NCBI GenBank assembly: GCA_964506325.1
Contig: CAZDLO010000067.1
Location: forward strand, 1 to 18,610
DNA from: CAINVV01 sp964506325
Lineage (GTDB): Bacteria > Bacteroidota > Bacteroidia > Bacteroidales > Prolixibacteraceae
Length of the DNA: 18,610 nt
Direction: 5' to 3'
The notes beneath the pieces were generated by a model. That model searched no databases. It saw only the letters and a list, made by a program, of their open reading frames with translations, and had not been told where the DNA came from. Both the position numbers and the translations under genes were made by a program. This document shows positions 14,341-18,610 of the stretch, one piece after another. The first letter of the stretch is position 1, and each line of letters begins with the position of its first letter.

Positions 14341-15387
14341 TTACAGGTTTCTTCCAATGTCAGTCAGCGCATCTGTCAATAATCTGTTCTCCTCAGCAGT
14401 TCCGACGGTAATTCTGAGTGATTCTCCGCAGAGTGCCACTTTTGACCTGTCGCGAACGATAATTTGCCTGCTCACCAAAGCATCGTAAATTTTTTTGGCA
14501 GCCGTTGTTTTTACCAGGATAAAGTTGGCATCGCTCGGATAAAGTTTTATCACAGCAGGTATCCTTGAAAGCTCATCTTCCAGCTTTTTTTTCTGTTGAA
14601 GTATGGCATCCACCCAATTGTTTTTCTGTTCGGCAGACTGGAGCATCTCCAGTGCCTTTTCCTGTGTCAGCAGGTTGATATTGTAAGGGTATTTTATTTT
14701 GCTCAATATACCGACTATCTCAGCAGATGCAAATGCCATTCCCAGTCTAATTCCAGCCAGTCCCCAGGCTTTTGACAGCGTCTGAAGGATCACCAGGTTC
14801 TGGAATTTTTCAATTTGTGCCAGCATAGATTTATCCGGACAAAAATCGATATAAGCCTCATCCAGAATGACCAGGCCGCTGAAATTCTCAATTACGCTGA
14901 TTATTTCTTCCCGATCCAGGGCGTTTCCGGTAGGGTTGTTTGGGGAACAGAGAAAAATCAGCCTGGTGTTTGAATCAGTTGCTGACAATATTTTTTCTGC
15001 CTTCATGCTGAAATCATTTTCCAGCAAAACCTCCCTGTAGGTAATATTGTTGATGTCGGCAGCAACCCTGTACATGCCGTAAGTCGGTGATATTGATACT
15101 ACATTGTCGGTCCCCGGCACACAAAAAGCCCTGAAAAGTAAGTCGATGGGTTCATCACTGCCATTTCCAAGGAAAATGTGATCCCCCGAAATGGCCTTCA
15201 GTAGCCCGATTTGCCTCTTCAGTTGCAGTTGATGCGGATCCGGGTAGCGGTTGAAGGGAGCATTGTATGGGTTCTCATTGGCATCCAGGAAGACGGAGGC
15301 TTCACCAGTAAACTCATCCCTGGCACTTGAATAGGGTTGCAGAGAGCGGATGTTGTTCCGGGTAATATTTTCAAGTGAAAACTTCAT
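14341..15387 (-). CDS. hisC: Histidinol-phosphate aminotransferase
   Basis: A 348-residue fold-type I PLP enzyme that transfers the amino group from glutamate to imidazole acetol phosphate (step 7). The Schiff-base lysine is K206 in TLSKAWGLAGIRLG. SPNNPTG (148-154) contacts the cofactor ring, and D176 and Y179 in ILDEAYIDF support it. The substrate-phosphate arginine is in the late segment LRITVG. The position between hisD and hisB makes the HisC assignment firm against other class II aminotransferases. The start MKFSLENITRNNIRSLQPYSSARDE is usual for Bacteroidota HisC. It begins 87 bp after the hisD stop. Confidence 0.96.
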   Translation of the reverse strand: MKFSLENITRNNIRSLQPYSSARDEFTGEASVFLDANENPYNAPFNRYPDPHQLQLKRQIGLLKAISGDHIFLGNGSDEPIDLLFRAFCVPGTDNVVSISPTYGMYRVAADINNITYREVLLENDFSMKAEKILSATDSNTRLIFLCSPNNPTGNALDREEIISVIENFSGLVILDEAYIDFCPDKSMLAQIEKFQNLVILQTLSKAWGLAGIRLGMAFASAEIVGILSKIKYPYNINLLTQEKALEMLQSAEQKNNWVDAILQQKKKLEDELSRIPAVIKLYPSDANFILVKTTAAKKIYDALVSRQIIVRDRSKVALCGESLRITVGTAEENRLLTDALTDIGRNL

Positions 15388-15412
15388 ATACTTTTAATAA
15401 TCATTTATTTAT

Positions 15413-15449
15413 AATTCAATTGCGGGATAAACAAGCTTAATATTGAATT
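15413..15449. repeat. Inverted repeat in the hisD-hisC gap
   Basis: AATTCAAT (15413-15420) and ATTGAATT (15442-15449) are perfect inverted repeats separated by 21 bases. The rest of the 87-bp gap is AT-rich with no gene. It could be a protein site or simply chance in AT-rich DNA. Confidence 0.3.
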
Positions 15450-15474
15450 CTCTATACAGTCCTTTCAAGGATTT

Positions 15475-16755
15475 TCACAAATTCTTCAGCCTGATGGTGA
15501 CTGCATTTTTATGTGCATCAAGCTGTTCGGCTCCGGCCATGGTTTCAATAACTGGTCCCAGTTGCTGAAGTCCCTCCCTGGAGATTTCCTGGTAGGTTAT
15601 TTTTTTGCAGAAACTGTCTAGGTTCAGTCCGCTGACCGAGCGTGCCCATCCGTTTGTAGGTAGTGTGTGGTTTGTTCCTGAGGCATAATCTCCAGCGCTC
15701 TCAGGAGTGTAATGACCAATAAACACCGAACCGGCATTCGTTACTTTTTCAGCCATCGCGGCAGCATTATCCGACTGCAGTATCAGGTGTTCCGGAGCAT
15801 ACAGATTGATCAGCTCCATAACCTCTTCATCGGAATGAAGCAAAATAATGCTGCTGTGTGCCAGTGATGCCCTGACGATCTCTTTGCGGGGAAGAGGCTC
15901 AGTTTGCCTGCTGATTTCAGTCCGGACTTTTTCGGTTAATGCCTCATCCGTTGTGACCAGGATGACCTGGCTGTCGGGGCCGTGTTCTGCCTGGGAGAGC
16001 AGGTCGGATGCCACAAAGGCAGGATGAGCCGTATGATCGGCGACCACTGCAAGTTCGGATGGTCCGGCCGGCATGTCTATGGAACAGGTATTGAGTGAAA
16101 CATATTGTTTCGCTGCTGTAACCCATGAATTGCCGGGGCCGAAAATTTTGTGGACTTTAGGAATTGATTCCGTGCCATATGCCATTGCTCCGATAGCCTG
16201 TATGCCGCCGAGTTTGAACACCCTGGAAACATTACACAGGCTGGCAGCAAAAAGGATGGCCGGGTGGATTCTTCCCGCAAGGTCGGGCGGTGAACACAGG
16301 ATAACCTCTTTACAGCCTGCGATCATGGCCGGAAGGGCGAGCATCAGAACTGTTGAGAAAAGAGGTGCTGATCCACCGGGGATATAAAGTCCCACCTTCT
16401 CAACGGGGAGGTTCCTTTGCCAGCATTTGACACCGGGGTATGTTTCTACCACTTTGTCCGGAATCTTCTGTGCCTCATGGAATTTCCTTATGTTGTTTGC
16501 AGCAGTCCGGATTGCATCGGCCAGAGCAGGGGAAATGTTATTTTCAGCCTGCCTCAGTTCAGCGTCGGAAACCTGAAATTCAGTAATACTGACCCGGTCA
16601 AACTTCAGGGTGTACTCTGAGAGGGATGCATCACCCCTTGATTTGATATCTTGCATAACCTCTTCAACGACAGGTAGTTTGTCGGAGTAGTCGGCAGTTG
16701 CCCGTTTGATCAGGGATTCCCACTTTTCTTTCGGAGGGTAGCGGTAGAATTGCAT
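15475..16755 (-). CDS. hisD: Histidinol dehydrogenase
   Basis: A 426-residue zinc enzyme that oxidises histidinol to histidine in two NAD-dependent steps, the last of the pathway. The family signature is intact: IDMPAGPSELAVVAD (226-240) and ASDLLSQAEHGPDSQ (249-263). Zinc ligands are Q255, H258, D356 and H415; the catalytic pair is E322 and H323 in PEHL, with H363 in TNHTLP. Length is as expected. The ATG is 8 bp after the hisG stop, so the two are co-transcribed. The downstream gap to hisC is 87 bp. Confidence 0.97.
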   Translation of the reverse strand: MQFYRYPPKEKWESLIKRATADYSDKLPVVEEVMQDIKSRGDASLSEYTLKFDRVSITEFQVSDAELRQAENNISPALADAIRTAANNIRKFHEAQKIPDKVVETYPGVKCWQRNLPVEKVGLYIPGGSAPLFSTVLMLALPAMIAGCKEVILCSPPDLAGRIHPAILFAASLCNVSRVFKLGGIQAIGAMAYGTESIPKVHKIFGPGNSWVTAAKQYVSLNTCSIDMPAGPSELAVVADHTAHPAFVASDLLSQAEHGPDSQVILVTTDEALTEKVRTEISRQTEPLPRKEIVRASLAHSSIILLHSDEEVMELINLYAPEHLILQSDNAAAMAEKVTNAGSVFIGHYTPESAGDYASGTNHTLPTNGWARSVSGLNLDSFCKKITYQEISREGLQQLGPVIETMAGAEQLDAHKNAVTIRLKNL

Positions 16756-16763
16756 GACTGAGA

Positions 16764-17624
16764 TTAAAAGATGATCTTTTCAATGGGTAATACGAGGATC
16801 CCTTCCGCTCCGTTTCTTTTCAGGTTGCCGATAACTTCCCAGAATTCGGATTCGGCTATCACCGAGTGAAGCGAACTCCATCCGGGCTTGGCCAATGGCA
16901 TCAGGGTCGGTGAAGTCATGCCAGGGAGAACCTTGATAATCTGTTCCATTTTTTCATTGGGCGCATTAAGAAGGATATATTTCTTCCCTTTGCCATTTTC
17001 GACCGATTCAATCCTGAAGATCAGCTCATCAAGGATTGCCTGTTTTTCTTTGGAGAGTTCGGGGCAGGCAACCAGAACAGCTTCAGACTTCATGACGACC
17101 TCAACTTCTTTTAACCTGTTGCTTACCAGGGTGCTGCCTGAACTTACTATGTCAAAAATGGCGTCGGCCAAACCAATACCCGGGGCAATCTCCACTGAGC
17201 CTGCAATAAAGTGAATATCTGAATGGATGTTGTTTCTTTCCAGGAAATCTTTCAGGATCGATGGGTAGGAGGTGGCAATCTTCTTTCCTTCAAACCAGGC
17301 TAAGCCATTGTATTCAATGTCTTTGGGAATCGCAAGGGACAAGCGGCATTTGCTGAAGCCCAGATTCTTGATGATATCCACCACTTTCTTTTGTTCCTCG
17401 ACTTCATTCAGTCCGACAATACCAACATCCGCCACACCGTCTGCCACACACTGCGGAATATCGTCATCCCTGAGATACAATACCTCCAGCGGGAAATTCT
17501 TGGCCGATGAGATGAGTCTCCTTTTGCCTTCAATCAATCTGATTCCTGCCTCTTCGAAAAGGAGAATTGAGTCTTCGTTCAACCGTCCTTTGGTCTGTAT
17601 GGCAATTCGTAAAGTTTTTTCCAT
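16764..17624 (-). CDS. hisG: ATP phosphoribosyltransferase, long form
   Basis: A 286-residue enzyme that joins ATP and PRPP in the first, committed step. The catalytic part (1 to about 206) has LRIAIQTKGRLNEDS at the start and the PRPP loop DAIFDIVSSGSTL (154-166). The C-terminal part (about 207-286) is the ACT-like histidine-binding domain of long-form HisG. The protein should therefore be self-sufficient and feedback-inhibited by histidine, and no hisZ is needed. It opens the structural genes of the cluster. The ATG is 16 nt after a strong hairpin that belongs to an attenuator with a His-rich leader peptide, so transcription should also respond to histidyl-tRNA charging. Confidence 0.97.
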   Translation of the reverse strand: MEKTLRIAIQTKGRLNEDSILLFEEAGIRLIEGKRRLISSAKNFPLEVLYLRDDDIPQCVADGVADVGIVGLNEVEEQKKVVDIIKNLGFSKCRLSLAIPKDIEYNGLAWFEGKKIATSYPSILKDFLERNNIHSDIHFIAGSVEIAPGIGLADAIFDIVSSGSTLVSNRLKEVEVVMKSEAVLVACPELSKEKQAILDELIFRIESVENGKGKKYILLNAPNEKMEQIIKVLPGMTSPTLMPLAKPGWSSLHSVIAESEFWEVIGNLKRNGAEGILVLPIEKIIF

Positions 17625-17640
17625 GTCATTTTAAATGAAA

Positions 17641-17714
17641 GCAGGCTTACCTTTTTGTGGTAAGCCTGCCAATGAATTGTTCAATATTGTGAGAATGATC
17701 AACTCCAGCTTACC
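17641..17714 (-). promoter_or_regulatory. Histidine attenuator: terminator and competing antiterminator arm
   Basis: On the minus-strand RNA GCAGGCTTACC (17669-17659) pairs perfectly over 11 bp with GGTAAGCCTGC (17651-17641), with a seven-base loop ACAAAAA, and is followed by TTTCATTT. A second GGTAAGC (17714-17708) starts directly after the leader-peptide stop and can pair with the same GCTTACC. The two pairings exclude each other. A ribosome stalled on the His codons would leave the first GGTAAGC free and so block the terminator. A ribosome that reaches the stop codon would cover it and let the terminator form. The U-run is short, so the hairpin might instead, or also, hinder hisG translation. 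Confidence 0.8.
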
Positions 17715-17762
17715 TTATGGCAAGATATGGTGATGTCCGGTATGGAGGTTGATCTTTTTCAT
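17715..17762 (-). CDS. hisL: Histidine leader peptide
   Basis: A 15-codon reading frame, MKKINLHTGHHHILP, ending in TAA at 17717-17715. Four of the 15 codons are His, three of them in a row (17735-17727). It lies 138 nt upstream of hisG on the same strand, and its stop codon abuts the first arm of the attenuator. This is the layout of an amino-acid leader peptide whose stalled translation reports scarce charged histidine tRNA. No Shine-Dalgarno site is seen, as usual in Bacteroidota. No exact -7 box is found just upstream; a copy of the dispersed dyad element lies there instead. Confidence 0.8.
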   Translation of the reverse strand: MKKINLHTGHHHILP

Positions 17763-17789
17763 TTATCTGTTTTGCTTAATAATTAACGA

Positions 17790-17850
17790 ATAGAATTGCC
17801 CTGAATATTTTCATTTCGGTAGGTGATCTGAAAACCATGTCAATTGCATA
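17790..17850 (-). repeat. Dispersed dyad element, diverged copy upstream of hisL
   Basis: The minus strand reads TATGCAAT, then TTTTCA, CACCTACCGAAA, TGAA, TTCAGGG and ATTCTAT in the same order as the hisH copy, with small gaps of 1-3 bases. Nearly all aligned positions agree. The core CACCTACC ends 55 nt before the hisL ATG. The arms have changed (AATTG in place of AATACCC on both sides), but each still partly complements the other. The gapped alignment was made by eye, so confidence is moderate. Confidence 0.5.
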
Positions 17851-17965
17851 TTGTAATCTTTTTGCAATATTAAGTAAAAAATTGATAGGTTACAGGTCTA
17901 AATGTGAATTTTTCGTTATGTGTGGGGACAAGTAATGCCCTGCTACCAGTTTTATTTGAAAATTT

Positions 17966-18610
17966 TCACTTTTTGAGAGACCATCCCCCTTTGAGTCCAA
18001 ATATAAACCATGCCAGTGCGACTGTTCCAAGGGCAAATAGGGTGTCACCTATCATTCTCAGCCATTTAAAGGTTGCAATGTATGGTTGTTGCATGAATTC
18101 AGCCGAGCGGGCATACCACAGTCCGTTTTTCACACTGGCCAGTGTTTGTGCTATTCCGACGGGCAATACGCTTATCAGCACCATTGCTACCAGTCCGATG
18201 TTGATACTCCAGAAGGCAAATTTCACCCATTTTTCATTCCAGACAGCATCTTTGTCCATATCACGCAGCACAAAAAGCATCAGACCTATTCCAAGCATTC
18301 CATAGACACCGAACAGTGCAGTATGGCCGTGGACTGCAGTAGTATTCAATCCCTGCATGTAATAAAGTGCAATTGGTGGATTGATCAGGAATCCGAAGAT
18401 GCCTGCCCCCACCAGGTTCCAGAATGCCACTGCAATAAAACTGTTGATGGCCCAGCGGTATTTTTTTATCCATTCGTTGCTGTTGTTCAGTTTCAAATTG
18501 TCATACGCTTCGAATCCCATCAGTACCAGCGGTACCACTTCCAGGGCACTGAAAGTTGCCCCCAGTGCCATGATCACTGTTGGGGTACCTGTAAAATAGA
18601 GGTGATGGAA
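17966..18610 (-). CDS. Nitric oxide reductase catalytic subunit, C-terminal part (NorB or qNOR)
   Basis: The frame is open from the right edge to TGA at 17966 and gives 214 residues of a heme-copper-oxidase-type subunit that reduces NO to N2O in the membrane. The fragment starts F-H-H, the two histidines that bind the non-heme iron, followed by LYFTGTP and SALEVVPL. The heme ligands are in AVHGHTALFGVYG (H94 and H96 of the fragment). Five to six hydrophobic helices follow, with a polar LKGGWSLKK tail. Bacteroidota usually carry the single-chain quinol type, but the N-terminus that would show this is outside the window. It lies about 200 bp upstream of hisL on the same strand; that gap has no clear terminator. 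Confidence 0.85.
   Translation of the reverse strand, partial: FHHLYFTGTPTVIMALGATFSALEVVPLVLMGFEAYDNLKLNNSNEWIKKYRWAINSFIAVAFWNLVGAGIFGFLINPPIALYYMQGLNTTAVHGHTALFGVYGMLGIGLMLFVLRDMDKDAVWNEKWVKFAFWSINIGLVAMVLISVLPVGIAQTLASVKNGLWYARSAEFMQQPYIATFKWLRMIGDTLFALGTVALAWFIFGLKGGWSLKK

Overview
The window looks like a chromosomal segment of a Bacteroidota bacterium, probably Bacteroidales in the broad sense. The protein families fit this (an HU protein, a Bacteroidota-type TM2/DUF2752 pair, DUF1460, a fused HisB with a reduced phosphatase zinc loop, HisIE, long-form HisG). So do the lack of clear Shine-Dalgarno sites and two -7 boxes of the TAnnTTTG type in the divergent purB/mqnA gap. I cannot name a species. 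No transposase, phage gene, tRNA, rRNA or CRISPR array is visible.

Layout from the left. The end of an HU gene (+) closes at a bidirectional terminator. A minus-strand pair, purB then an MsbA-like ABC exporter, runs toward it. Divergent from purB are mqnA (futalosine-type menaquinone synthesis) and then the pair crcB (fluoride channel) and DUF190. After a 378-base gap come a lipoprotein-like MsrB-MsrA fusion and a translationally coupled TM2/DUF2752 membrane pair, all on +. From about 7.7 kb to the right end everything is on the minus strand: a secreted DUF1460 cell-wall hydrolase lies downstream of a complete histidine cluster. In transcription order this is hisL (leader), hisG, hisD, hisC, hisB, purU, a tlpA-like gene, hisH, hisA, hisF, hisIE. 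The catalytic C-terminal part of a NorB/qNOR nitric oxide reductase enters from the right edge.

The histidine genes supply every step from PRPP and ATP to histidine. HisG, HisIE, HisA, HisHF, HisB (dehydratase and phosphatase), HisC and HisD are all present with their key residues. HisHF releases AICAR, which joins purine synthesis, where PurB acts. PurU hydrolyses 10-formyl-tetrahydrofolate, the cofactor that AICAR transformylation needs, so its place between hisB and hisH may be meaningful.

Two regulatory signals stand out. First, hisG is preceded by a 15-codon leader peptide with HxxHHH (four His) followed by two mutually exclusive RNA pairings, which is a full transcription-attenuator layout. 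Second, a dispersed element of about 65 bp with the core ACC(A/T)ACCGAAA and flanking inverted arms occurs in the same sense upstream of hisL, hisH and msrBA. In these three the core ends 53 to 56 nt before the start codon. A half copy lies directly before tlpA. I know of no name for this element; it is the best candidate here for something undescribed.
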